In this document: positions 42,531 through 50,859 of the stretch, in pieces
Numbering within the stretch: position 1 is the first letter of the stretch
Layout of the letters: each line of letters starts with the position of its first letter
NCBI GenBank assembly: GCA_963762085.1
Contig: CAVXJD010000006.1
Coordinates: forward strand, 235,351-299,350
Length of the DNA: 64,000 nucleotides
Source of the DNA: DASQGA01 sp963762085
GTDB lineage: Bacteria; Actinomycetota; Thermoleophilia; Gaiellales; Gaiellaceae
Reading direction: 5' to 3'
Notes under the pieces: model-generated
Seen by the model: the letters and a program-made list of their open reading frames with translations, nothing else
Databases searched by the model: none
Told to the model about the DNA's origin: nothing
Position numbers and translations under genes: made by a program

Positions 42531-43613
42531 CTAAGGAGTTTCAGGACTCGTTTTCTGCGCCTTCCCCACCGGCCCCCGGCGCGTCTCCTCCCCCTCGCCG
42601 CGGCGGACGGCATCGCTCGCCGGCGGCGGTGCTCCCGTCGCACGAACACGAACGATCTTGCTCAGGAGATCGAACCAGAACGGCGCGCCGAGCTGGATGG
42701 CTCCGATGGTCAGCAGCAGACCAACCACCTTCTCTACCCACCCAACCGGATCGTCCGGAAGCTGCGTCGCCGTGTCGCCGAAGCTCAAGTTCCAGCCGAG
42801 GGGCAGATCCAGCTTCTTGACTGCGTTCTCAAGCGCGACGTCGTCGAGCGTCCCCCTCGCTGTCTGACTCGCCTCCCTCACAACGGCCGTCCGGACCGCG
42901 TCGTCGCGCCAGAGCACTCGCCCGGCCGCCAGCGTGTCGGCGTTCAGGACCACGACGACGACGGCTGCGATCACCGCCAGGAGCACATGGACCCGGCGCT
43001 TGTACCAGCCCGAGACGCGCTCCATCGCGTCGTCGAACCACTCCTCTGCCGCGTGCTGGAATCGCACCGCGTCGCCACCGGCCGAGCGGTAGAGAGCGAG
43101 CAACGCCTCGGAAAGCTGCGCATTGGGGATCGCTGCGAGGGCGCGCTCGAGGCCCTCCTCTGCGCGCTTCACTCTCGCGCGCGCCTTGTCGGCCTCATCA
43201 CCCTGGGCGTCTTCGAGCGCCGCCTTGGCCTCGTTTGCGATGTCGCTGATCGCGACCACGAATGTGCGCGATGGGACATACGACGGATAAGGCGGCTTGG
43301 CGAGGAGTTTTTTCAGCCGGGTCCAAGGTCCTCGTCGCGCGGCCGCAGCGTCGGCCGCCGGGTGCGGGCCACGCCTTGGCCGAGTCAGTCCCTGAACGAG
43401 CGGATGCCGGTAGAACTTCTCGGCCGTTTCGATGCCGGCGGGCGTTTCGGACACGGCCCCACTCAAGAGGTTCAGCAGGCCCGTCTCGAGGTAGCGCGCG
43501 CGGAGCCCTACGGCCGTCGCGATCGCCTCGTTCACGGTCGAGCAGACGAGTGCAAGCACGACATAGAGGAAGACCAAGCCGATCGCCACGTCGAACGCCG
43601 GAGAGTCGAACAT
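42531..43613 (-). CDS. Membrane protein of unknown function, 360 aa
   Basis: The N-terminal helix (AIGLVFLYVVLALVCSTVNE) is followed by a long charged, partly coiled region (about residues 75-200, with SDIANEAKAALEDAQGDEAD). Two later helices are VLLAVIAAVVVVVLNADTLA and VVGLLLTIGAIQLGAPFWFD. A Pro- and charge-rich tail ends it. I do not recognise the family. It converges on the wall-hydrolase gene with only five bases between stops. Confidence 0.7.
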   Translation of the reverse strand: MFDSPAFDVAIGLVFLYVVLALVCSTVNEAIATAVGLRARYLETGLLNLLSGAVSETPAGIETAEKFYRHPLVQGLTRPRRGPHPAADAAAARRGPWTRLKKLLAKPPYPSYVPSRTFVVAISDIANEAKAALEDAQGDEADKARARVKRAEEGLERALAAIPNAQLSEALLALYRSAGGDAVRFQHAAEEWFDDAMERVSGWYKRRVHVLLAVIAAVVVVVLNADTLAAGRVLWRDDAVRTAVVREASQTARGTLDDVALENAVKKLDLPLGWNLSFGDTATQLPDDPVGWVEKVVGLLLTIGAIQLGAPFWFDLLSKIVRVRATGAPPPASDAVRRGEGEETRRGPVGKAQKTSPETP

Positions 43614-43684
43614 GGCCCCAGACGTTAAGAGGGCGGCAGGACGGACGAAGCGAGCAGTCTCGGCTCGGCCCTTATGCTCGACCC

Positions 43685-44494
43685 GTGCCTGACGACCAAG
43701 ACAAGCAGATCGACCAGCTCTACAGCGCGCCCCTGAACGAATTCGTCGAGCGCCGAAACGAGCTCGCCCGCTCGCTGCGAAAGGGCGGGGACCATGCGGC
43801 GGCTGACGAGGTCAAGCGGCTGCGTAAGCCGACCCTCCCCGCCTGGACGGTCAACCAGCTTGCCCGCCGCGAGAAGATGCGCCTCCGCGGCCTGCTCACC
43901 GCCGGAGAACGCCTACGGAAGGCGCACCAGGAACTGCTCTCCGGCGGATCGCCCGAGGCGTTGCAACAGGGGCGTGACGGGGAGCGAAGAGCAATCGCGG
44001 AGCTCACGGGTGCTGCTGAGGCGCTGCTCGAGGAGGCTGGTCATTCAACGAGCGAGGCGACGCTCGAGCGGGTCAGTGAGACGCTCCATGCCGCTGTCGT
44101 GGACGAAAGCCTCGGACGACGCGTACGCGAAGGAAGGCTGGACAAAGAGGAGCAGATCACCGGTTTTGGCTTTGACACCCTGCCGGCCGCCCCAGCGAAG
44201 CCCGCGCGGACCACCCGCGGCCAGAAACGGAGGACGACCCAGGCTCAGCCGGCGCAAGACAAACGAGCGGAGGAGCGGAAGGCTCGTGAACTCGAGGCGG
44301 CGCAGGCGAAACACCGCCAGGCAGAGGAGAGCCTGCGTGCCGTTCGCCGTTCGGTGAAGGATGCCGAGCGGGCTGTGAAAAGCCAGGCCCGCGAGCTCGA
44401 GCGCGCTGAAGGCGTGCTAAGCAGCAGGCAGGCGGATGTGGCCGATGCAGAGCGCCGGGTCGCCCAGGCCCGCCGATCACTGGAGCGGACTTAG
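43685..44494 (+). CDS. Coiled-coil protein of unknown function, 269 aa
   Basis: GTG 43685 starts MPDDQDKQIDQLYSAPLNEF. A helical domain with RNELARSLRKGGDHAAADEV and TLPAWTVNQLARREK is followed by a low-complexity Ala/Pro/Arg linker and a long C-terminal coiled coil (about residues 185-265, rich in ERKARELEAA-type repeats). I have seen similar uncharacterised actinobacterial proteins with the PTLPAWTVNQLAR motif. No enzyme motif is visible. Confidence 0.72.
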   Translation: MPDDQDKQIDQLYSAPLNEFVERRNELARSLRKGGDHAAADEVKRLRKPTLPAWTVNQLARREKMRLRGLLTAGERLRKAHQELLSGGSPEALQQGRDGERRAIAELTGAAEALLEEAGHSTSEATLERVSETLHAAVVDESLGRRVREGRLDKEEQITGFGFDTLPAAPAKPARTTRGQKRRTTQAQPAQDKRAEERKARELEAAQAKHRQAEESLRAVRRSVKDAERAVKSQARELERAEGVLSSRQADVADAERRVAQARRSLERT

Positions 44495-44541
44495 TGCCGA
44501 CCGGACGTTTGAGCCTTAGGTCCGCCCTCGGGAGGGGCTGT

Positions 44542-44925
44542 CTACGAGGTCGCGGTGATCGTGATCCCACCGCGCGCCTTCTGCTCGAGCGTCACCCGTA
44601 CCTTGTCCGGCGGAAGCTCGACCGCCTCCGCAACGTCTTCTCGGATCTTGACCGCGAGCGCCTCGCAGAAATGCCCCTCGTTCCGGAACCCGCTCAGGTA
44701 CAGCTTCAGTGACTTCGACTCGATGCAAAGGGCCTGCGGCCAGAACTCGATCGTGGCCAGGTACATGTCCGGCTGACCGGTGACAGGGCAGAGTGCCGTG
44801 AGCTCGTCGCTCGTCATCTCCACGTGCGACACCCCAGGGTTGGGGAAGGTCTCCAACCCGACGTACTGCTCGGAGCCCGGATGACCGAGCGCGACGAAAC
44901 CGGTCGACCGCGAACCTGCCTCCAT
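44542..44925 (-). CDS. queF: NADPH-dependent 7-cyano-7-deazaguanine reductase QueF
   Basis: A 127-residue T-fold enzyme reducing preQ0 to preQ1 in queuosine synthesis. Catalytic Cys46 and Asp53 are in ALCPVTGQPDMYLATIEF. The ESKSLKLYL NADPH motif and SGFRNEGHFCEAL follow, the Glu binding substrate. The length matches the short unimodular QueF type. No other queuosine gene is in the window. I saw no preQ1 riboswitch in the 86 bases upstream. Confidence 0.94.
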   Translation of the reverse strand: MEAGSRSTGFVALGHPGSEQYVGLETFPNPGVSHVEMTSDELTALCPVTGQPDMYLATIEFWPQALCIESKSLKLYLSGFRNEGHFCEALAVKIREDVAEAVELPPDKVRVTLEQKARGGITITATS

Positions 44926-45011
44926 AGCTCGTACTGTACGACGACTGCTGCCCCCGGAGCGTGACCGGCGTGTAGAGGCTCATCTGCCCGGTTCGCCGTT
45001 TTGCTGCTCCC

Positions 45012-46364
45012 TCAGGAAGCGAATGCGTCCCGGTCGCTGGTGACCGCTTCGCCGGCGAGATACTGACCCACCTGGGCTGCCGCCCGGCGACCTGTCTCAA
45101 CTGCTCCGCACATGTAGCCCCCGCCTCGCCAGAAGTCGCTGCCGGCGAAGAAGAGCGGCGGCTCGTTGGCAGCATAGGACGCACCCATCGCGGTCAGATC
45201 TCCGGGGCCCAGATGGAGGATGTAGCCGTACGTGAGCGGATCTTCACCCCACGGTCGCTCCACGTAGGTGAGTGGACGGCACGCTTCCTCTCCGAAGAGG
45301 AGCGCAAGGTGGTCGAGAACGAGCTCGCGGCGCAACTCTGGGCTCGCAGCGAGGAAAGCTGACAGTCGCTCAGGGGGCACGAGGCAGGAGAGCACTCCGG
45401 TGCGTTGTTCCCACGTCGAGCCGATCAATCGGTCCGAGTACGAGAGGCCGTTGAGACCCCGCTCCAACCAGAACGAGCGCTCGTAGACGAGCACGATCTT
45501 GGCGGCGCGCGCATGCCGGAGCCGGCGGATGGCCTCCAGGCGCTGGCTGGATACGCCGGCCAGCCAAAGACGCTGCAGCGGCGTTGCCGGTATGGCGAGC
45601 ACCACCGCGCGCGCCGTCACGGCCTCGCTCCCAGCGAGCCGAACGACAACGCCGTCCAGGCCGCACTCGACCGCCAGCACCTTCCTTTCGAGCTGGATCC
45701 GGCCCACGAGGTGGGCGGCCAGCCGCGCGGCGATCTGGAAGGTCCCGTTCCGCACTCGCAGGTTTTCCCAGACGGCGAAGTCAAACGGACTCCTCGAGCC
45801 GGCAGCCGCGAGCGAGCGCAGCGCCCCCAGAAACGAGGCTCGCTCGGGCTGATCCTCGGACAGCGAGTAGTGCTGAAGCCGAATCGTTTCGAGGCCCTTT
45901 GGACCGACCCCCTGATCTCTGAACCAGTCATGGACGGAAACATGGTCGAGCTCGCCGGCGCGAGGATGCTCCCAAGGGCACTTCGGGTCGACTGTTCGAG
46001 AGAGGTCGATCGCCGTGTCCCACGCTCCTCTGTAAGACGGCCATTCCTGCTCGCCGACGAAGGATCGGTCCTCGCCCTCGGTCCGGCGATCGTAGGTCAA
46101 CCAGACGGTTTCACCCGGCAGCGCGATGTAGGAAGGCTCTAGCTCGAGGCCGAGCTCGTCGGTCAGCTTGATGATCGCGTCGTGCCACTCGCCGATGAGC
46201 TCGCCGCCGCCGTCGAGGGCGATTCCGTTCTCCTCGATCCGCTCGGTCCGTCCCCCGACCCGGTCTCGCGCCTCCAGGACGAGCACGTCATGTCCCGCGG
46301 AGTGAAGGTCGCGAGCCGCCGAAAGCCCGGCGAGTCCGGCGCCGACTATGACGACGTCGACCAC
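45012..46364 (-). CDS. Flavin-containing amine oxidase
   Basis: A 450-residue monoamine/polyamine oxidase-like protein. FAD motif VIVGAGLAGLSAARDLHSAG with VLEARDRVGGRTERI, then DGGGELIGEWHD. The C-terminal FAD motif is LFFAGSDFWRGGGYMCGAVE. It should oxidise a primary, secondary or tertiary amine to an imine, giving hydrogen peroxide or passing electrons to an acceptor. It lies 14 bases after the GrdB-like selenoprotein on the same strand, so it is the last gene of that operon and probably acts on the same amine. Confidence 0.9.
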   Translation of the reverse strand: MVDVVIVGAGLAGLSAARDLHSAGHDVLVLEARDRVGGRTERIEENGIALDGGGELIGEWHDAIIKLTDELGLELEPSYIALPGETVWLTYDRRTEGEDRSFVGEQEWPSYRGAWDTAIDLSRTVDPKCPWEHPRAGELDHVSVHDWFRDQGVGPKGLETIRLQHYSLSEDQPERASFLGALRSLAAAGSRSPFDFAVWENLRVRNGTFQIAARLAAHLVGRIQLERKVLAVECGLDGVVVRLAGSEAVTARAVVLAIPATPLQRLWLAGVSSQRLEAIRRLRHARAAKIVLVYERSFWLERGLNGLSYSDRLIGSTWEQRTGVLSCLVPPERLSAFLAASPELRRELVLDHLALLFGEEACRPLTYVERPWGEDPLTYGYILHLGPGDLTAMGASYAANEPPLFFAGSDFWRGGGYMCGAVETGRRAAAQVGQYLAGEAVTSDRDAFAS

Positions 46365-46378
46365 GTTACGAAGGTCCC

Positions 46379-47665
46379 TCAGACGTCAGCAGTGTCGATT
46401 TCCCAGATGGTGGTCGGCGACACCTCGGTCTCGAGCATGTCGAATGCGCGCTCGACAATTCGCCGGCGGAGGGCTCGCTCCGCGTCCGTTCCGCGATCCG
46501 GGGCCCCGAAGGGGTTCGTGATCGCGACTCCGCGGACGATGCGGTTCGCGCCGACCATGCGAGCGATGGTTACGAGTGGCGTGACGAACACGGTCGCGAT
46601 GCCGGCCCGTTCGATCTCTTTCGCGAGCGTTGCACCGCAACGCGTCCCAGTACCTCAGGTTCCCGAGAGCAGAACTGCGCCCACGTCAGCGGCGCGGAGC
46701 TCGGCTGCGATCTCGTGACCGAACTTCGTTGCGGCGGCCACGGGGGTCCCGTTTCCCATGGTGGTGTAGAAGACATCATGGAGCCGGCCGAAACGCTCCT
46801 CGTGCTCGAGGCTGCGAACCACGTCGAGAGGAACGAGACGGTTTGGGTCCTCATTCGCAATCGTTGTGTCAAAGCCCCCGTGCACCGTGGCGTAGCGATC
46901 CCCGGTGAGGCTTTGAACGCCATCCAGACGATAGCTTGCCCACGAACGCGCTCGAACTGAGGGCAGGCCGTCCGGATTGCCCTGCGGGACGCATCCTGCC
47001 TCCGTGACCAGAGCCAGGGTCTCCTGCGCCAGCCGGACAGGCGGGGGCGGGAGGACCTGGTCGAACTCAGGTACGACTTCGGTCGCATATGCACCGTCGA
47101 GCTTGCCGAGCGCCAGCTCGAGCGCTCGAGCGGCGCCCGTCCGTGGTGCCGTCTCGTTCCTTCGGAGGTGCCTTGGTAGGTAGCACTCCTCCTCAGACGA
47201 GCCGAGATCCTCACCCACGGCCAGGCGACCTGCCAGGGCCGCCATCCGCGTTAGAGCTTCGCGCATGCCGGCGACTCCTGCGCTGGTTGGGACGATGTAG
47301 GCGCCCCCTTCTGCCGCGGCGACGCCTGGGTTCTCGACATGCATGCCGGAGACGGCAGGGACGCCCGCGCGAACGGCCTCGCGGGCCAGGGAGCCGCACG
47401 CGTACCCGTACCGTCCAGATCCGAATGCCGGTCCGCACACAAGGACGTCCGGGCGCTCCTCGTGAAGCCAGCTCAGGAGCTGTGCGAGCACCTCGTGCTC
47501 ATGTTCGCCAAAGTAGTCATCACCGCAGGCAAACGTGGTGGAAACGTCGAGTTCAAGTGCCGTACCTGGGCCGACGGCACCCGGCAGCCGTACAGGGGGC
47601 GTTGAGGCGGCTTCCTCTCCTCCCAGCCCGGCGAAGAACTGGTTCAGATAGTGAACGACCCTCAC
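46379..47665 (-). CDS. GrdB-like selenoprotein (glycine/sarcosine/betaine reductase selenoprotein B family), UGA read as selenocysteine
   Basis: The frame from ATG 47665 meets TGA at 46657-46655 (codon 337) and continues in the same frame to 46379, 428 residues in all. The sequence around the UGA is LLSGT-U-GTGTRCGATLAKEI, matching GrdB TSTUGTCTRCGATMVKEIE. Downstream VGANRIVRGVAITNPFGAP is also GrdB-like. Upstream CGPAFGSGRYGYACG and SGMHVENPGV agree with the family. A hairpin follows the UGA at SECIS distance. In clostridia GrdB selenocysteine takes part in reductive cleavage of the amine bound to GrdE. Here U337 is kept, but the next Cys of UGTC is Gly. It is coupled to the GrdE-like gene by ATGA. 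Confidence 0.88.
46627..46643 (-). promoter_or_regulatory. Candidate bacterial SECIS element
   Basis: On the mRNA strand, GCGUUGC-GGU-GCAACGC folds into a perfect 7-bp stem with a GGU loop. The stem starts 11 bases after the UGA, so the loop lies 18 bases downstream, inside the usual bacterial window for SelB binding. The hairpin is coding sequence for TRCGATL, the same arrangement as in known bacterial selenoprotein genes. Confidence 0.82.
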
Positions 47666-48861
47666 GCAGCAACCGCCCGGAGCGGCATCTGGCCCATCTG
47701 CTGGGTCGCCCCCAGATAGTTACGGACGGGGATGGGGCCGGCGTTCGAGGCCTCACGACCGTCGATCAGCGTCGCTCCGCCTACGACGCGTTCCGGTAGC
47801 CAGGCCGGGACAAGCTCCTCGGCGTTCCCGACATTGATAATGGCGTCCGCCTCGGGCACATGGTCCGTGAGCCCGCCGAGCTCAGCCACAAGCGCGACCG
47901 TGCGGATCCCCTCACGCTCGCAGGCGCGGACGGTCAGCATCGTGTCCGTGTGCGAGTTGCCGCCGCCGTCGGTCGTAATGATCGCCGCGTCCGCGCCCAG
48001 CTCGCGGGCAAGCTTCGCAGCCAGCATGCTCGCGCGTTCCTTGTCTCGGGCGCCCTGGTTGTAGCCCCGGCACGCGATCAAACCGGCGAACCGGACGCTC
48101 TTGCCGTCAGCAGCGAGCAGCTCCCGGACAAGCGCGGAATTCTGAAACATGTAGGTCGGATTTCGGAGCGCCGCCCAGAACGACTCGCCCGAGATGACCG
48201 CACCGTCCAGAACCTCGAGCGGGTTCACTGGGGCGGGTTGAAAGCCGTCCAGGGTTGTCCCGTAGAGGTAGACACTTTCGTACGGACCGAGTGCGGCGAG
48301 CTGGACGAGGAGCGCCACCGCCGGCAGCTCCTTGGATGCCTTGCCGCCGAGGCTGTGCTCCAGGATGTCGACACGATCCGGCTCCAATTCCAAGGTTTGG
48401 GCGGCGAGATCGCGGGCGACACGTAGCTTCACCTCTGCGATGGCGGCCATCGTCTCCTCGCCCGAGATTCCGGGCGGAGACTCGATGGTCAAAACCACGT
48501 TCGTCGTCTGGCTGAAGGGGGTCAGATGGGAGCCGGGACCTGCCATATCGATGATCCCCTCTTGCTGGTCACCGCCGGCAACGGCCGCGCACACGAGCAC
48601 CGCACAACCCTCTACGCGGTTTGTTCGGCCATTCCCTGCAGGACGAAGTTCGCCGAGCATCCCAGGAAACGTCGCCTGAGGATCGTCCGGCTTGATCATC
48701 GGCTCGACGGCGTCCAGGACGTTGATGACGCGGACCGGATCGCCTGGCCGAATGACATCTACCTCTACCGACCCTAGTCGCGGATCAGCCAGCGTCAGCA
48801 ATTCCCCCGGATCATCGGTCCGCACCCGGGAGGCAGAAAACGAAGCTAGCTCGAGCCGCAC
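47662..48861 (-). CDS. GrdE/GrdG-like component of the glycine/sarcosine/betaine reductase family
   Basis: A 399-residue protein. Family signatures: MRLELASF start, AVEPMIKPDDPQATFPGMLG, GNGRTNRVEGCAVLV, QEGIIDMAGPGSHLTPFSQT, and VLDGAVISGESFWAALRNPT. In characterised GrdE the last motif is SGNCVSACDKNPT, cleaved between Asn and Cys so that Cys becomes the pyruvoyl group that holds the substrate amine. Here Glu226-Ser227 occupies that site. Ser is the usual pyruvoyl precursor in other pyruvoyl enzymes, so maturation remains possible. The stop overlaps the GrdB-like start. Confidence 0.87.
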   Translation of the reverse strand: MRLELASFSASRVRTDDPGELLTLADPRLGSVEVDVIRPGDPVRVINVLDAVEPMIKPDDPQATFPGMLGELRPAGNGRTNRVEGCAVLVCAAVAGGDQQEGIIDMAGPGSHLTPFSQTTNVVLTIESPPGISGEETMAAIAEVKLRVARDLAAQTLELEPDRVDILEHSLGGKASKELPAVALLVQLAALGPYESVYLYGTTLDGFQPAPVNPLEVLDGAVISGESFWAALRNPTYMFQNSALVRELLAADGKSVRFAGLIACRGYNQGARDKERASMLAAKLARELGADAAIITTDGGGNSHTDTMLTVRACEREGIRTVALVAELGGLTDHVPEADAIINVGNAEELVPAWLPERVVGGATLIDGREASNAGPIPVRNYLGATQQMGQMPLRAVAA

Positions 48862-48901
48862 AGGCCCGCGTCTCCGCCCGACGAGCGATCAGCCGCATCC
48901 T

Positions 48902-50044
48902 TCACGCGGCCTTGATCTCGTCCCAAATCTTGCTGTACTCCTTCAATCTCGGCAGTGGCTTGTCGAAGTTCGCCGTCGCCAACGCGGCTGGGTCATCCAA
49001 CTTGTACGCGGTAATGGTGAGCGGATCGATCTTGCTGAGATCCACGGACGTGTTCGTGTGACCGAGGCCGTAGTTCTCGATCAGCCATTGCCCAGCGTCC
49101 GCACTCGACCATGCATTCACGTAGTCGTGCGCGTGGTAGTAGTTCTTCGTCTCTTTACTGAGCAGAAATCCGCAGTTGTACGCTTGACGCCCTTCTTTCG
49201 GATCCATGTGCACGGCGTCAAGCCCCTTTTTCTTGGCTTCCGTCCAGCCCGAGGCGCTTGCATAGCCGATCCACGCATCGCCCGCAGCAAAGACGCCGGC
49301 TAATTCCGTCTCGGAGCTAACGATGTTGCGAACGACCTTTTTCTTCTCTATCAGGTCTGCCTTGACGATAGCCAGTTGTTCGTCACTCATGTCATTCGCG
49401 TTTTCAAATCCGTGAACCCAACCATTGATGACGAGGTTATCGGTGTGGTCGTGCCAGACTATTTTGCCGGCATAGCGTTCGTCATAGAGAATGTTCCACG
49501 ACTGCTCTTTCGGATCGACCTTGTCGGCACGGTACATTGGCGCGTTCAGTCCCCAGTCAGTGGGAATGTAGAACTGTTGACCGTTCACCTTCCCGGTCTC
49601 TACCATCGCAGGGTTGAGCTCGCTGAAATGCGACAGCCGAGACGTATCGAACGGTTGCATGACGCCGAGGTCGACGAAGTTTTGGATATAGGCGTTGCAC
49701 GGATGTGCGACATCCGGGGTGAAACCGGCCCGTATCTTGCTGAAGGCTTGTGGGCTGCCCGTCAGAAACGTGAATTTCGGCTTCTGATCCGGGTATTGCG
49801 CCCGATATTCGGTCCACAATTCGGGCTTTTCGTAGCCGGCCCAGTCGAAAACCACCAGGTCTCCCGGCTCCTTCTCGACCGGTGGGCGATCAACTTGCGT
49901 CGTGCTCGGCACAGCTCCACCCTCGCTCTTGCTGCTGGCGCCGCAACCCGCAACTACTCCCGTTCCGACGACCAGTGCGGCGTACTTCAGGAAGTCGACC
50001 CGGCGCAACCCGAGTTCGCCCTGGTGGTTCAGACCCTGACTCAC
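48902..50044 (-). CDS. PotD-like ABC-transporter substrate-binding lipoprotein, Tat-exported
   Basis: 380 residues from GTG 50044, which follows GGAGGG by about seven bases. A twin-arginine motif LRRVDFLK (R14, R15) precedes a hydrophobic stretch and lipobox VVAGC (Cys34). The mature part is a type-2 binding protein (DLVVFDWAGYEKPELWTEYR, FTPDVAHPCNAYI, FYIPTDWGLNAPMYRADKVD) like spermidine/putrescine receptors. No permease or ATPase gene is adjacent. Base composition is visibly lower in GC than its neighbours (many AAA, GAA, ATT-type codons). It probably captures the amine handled by the Grd-like proteins and amine oxidase. Confidence 0.89.
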   Translation of the reverse strand: MSQGLNHQGELGLRRVDFLKYAALVVGTGVVAGCGASSKSEGGAVPSTTQVDRPPVEKEPGDLVVFDWAGYEKPELWTEYRAQYPDQKPKFTFLTGSPQAFSKIRAGFTPDVAHPCNAYIQNFVDLGVMQPFDTSRLSHFSELNPAMVETGKVNGQQFYIPTDWGLNAPMYRADKVDPKEQSWNILYDERYAGKIVWHDHTDNLVINGWVHGFENANDMSDEQLAIVKADLIEKKKVVRNIVSSETELAGVFAAGDAWIGYASASGWTEAKKKGLDAVHMDPKEGRQAYNCGFLLSKETKNYYHAHDYVNAWSSADAGQWLIENYGLGHTNTSVDLSKIDPLTITAYKLDDPAALATANFDKPLPRLKEYSKIWDEIKAA

Positions 50045-50106
50045 TGTGTCTCCCTCCTTCCTGTGCGCGATCACGTCGCAGGAACGGTTCGTGAAACCTC
50101 CGGCTT

Positions 50107-50859
50107 TCATCGGGCTGTCGAATGCGTCAGCCCGGAGCCATCGCCGGGTTCGACGAGCGCTCGATAGGCGACCGACTCCAGCGGCCTCCGCACGCCGCTT
50201 TCCTCGTCCAGCTCGGTGGCAGTCAGTGCCAGTGGAATCAGCGCGAGCACATGGTGTCTGGCGGTCTGCTCAGCAAGATCCGCATCGCCGCTTCGCAACG
50301 CGTCAAGCAGCCCCACATGAGACTCCGCCACTTCAAGAAGACCGGTGGATGACGCCACCGCGAGCTTGACAGTCAGTGACATCCGGTCGCGAAGCGATCG
50401 GAGCATCTCAGCGAGTAGCTGGTGGTCGCTCAGCTCGTAGAGCGCTTGATGGAAGGCGATGTCCGCTTCCGTCAGCGCCGTGCAGTCTCGACTCTCGACC
50501 GCGCGCCGCATCCGTTCGAGCTCCGCCTCGAGCGGACGGAGTTCATCAGTGTCCGGCAAGCGATGCGCGACGAGCCTTGCGCAAAACCCTTCAAGCACCG
50601 CACGGAGGGTGCAGATGTCCTCGAGCTGGTGCGGTTCCAGCCCAGCGACGAACGTCCCGCGGTGTTCCATCCGCACGATCAGCCCGGCTTTCTCGAGCGA
50701 GAGGAGTGCCTCGCGCACCGGCGTCTGGCTCGTACCGACCTCCCGAGCCAGCTGCAATTCGACGATGCGATCGCCAGGCAGCAGCTCTCCGGAGAGGATG
50801 GCCTCGCGCACCAGACTCGCTACCTCGTCTCTCTTCAAGCGGCTGCGGATCCGGCGCAC
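50107..50859 (-). CDS. GntR-family transcriptional regulator, FadR/FCD type
   Basis: A 250-residue regulator. The N-terminal winged helix reads LVREAILSGELLPGDRIVEL, ELQLAREVGTSQTPVREALL and MEHRGTFVAGL. The FCD ligand domain has LTEADIAFHQALYELSDHQL with metal-type His, and AESHVGLLDALRSGDADLAE with ARHHVLAL. FCD regulators usually respond to small carboxylates or amino-acid derivatives. It is the first gene of the operon with the receptor, Grd-like pair and amine oxidase, so it is probably their regulator. Confidence 0.92.
   Translation of the reverse strand: MRRIRSRLKRDEVASLVREAILSGELLPGDRIVELQLAREVGTSQTPVREALLSLEKAGLIVRMEHRGTFVAGLEPHQLEDICTLRAVLEGFCARLVAHRLPDTDELRPLEAELERMRRAVESRDCTALTEADIAFHQALYELSDHQLLAEMLRSLRDRMSLTVKLAVASSTGLLEVAESHVGLLDALRSGDADLAEQTARHHVLALIPLALTATELDEESGVRRPLESVAYRALVEPGDGSGLTHSTAR

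Noticed and set aside
44926..45011. preQ1 riboswitch before queF
   Set aside because: No C-rich loop, A-rich tail or pseudoknot core was visible in the 86-base gap.
46379..46591. A separate 70-residue gene downstream of the GrdB-like gene
   Set aside because: It is the in-frame C-terminal part of the same protein after the UGA; GrdB homology is continuous across the codon.
46655..46657. UGA as an ordinary stop or nonsense mutation
   Set aside because: It occupies the known selenocysteine position of the family and is followed at the right distance by a SECIS-like hairpin; a pseudogene would not be expected to show both.
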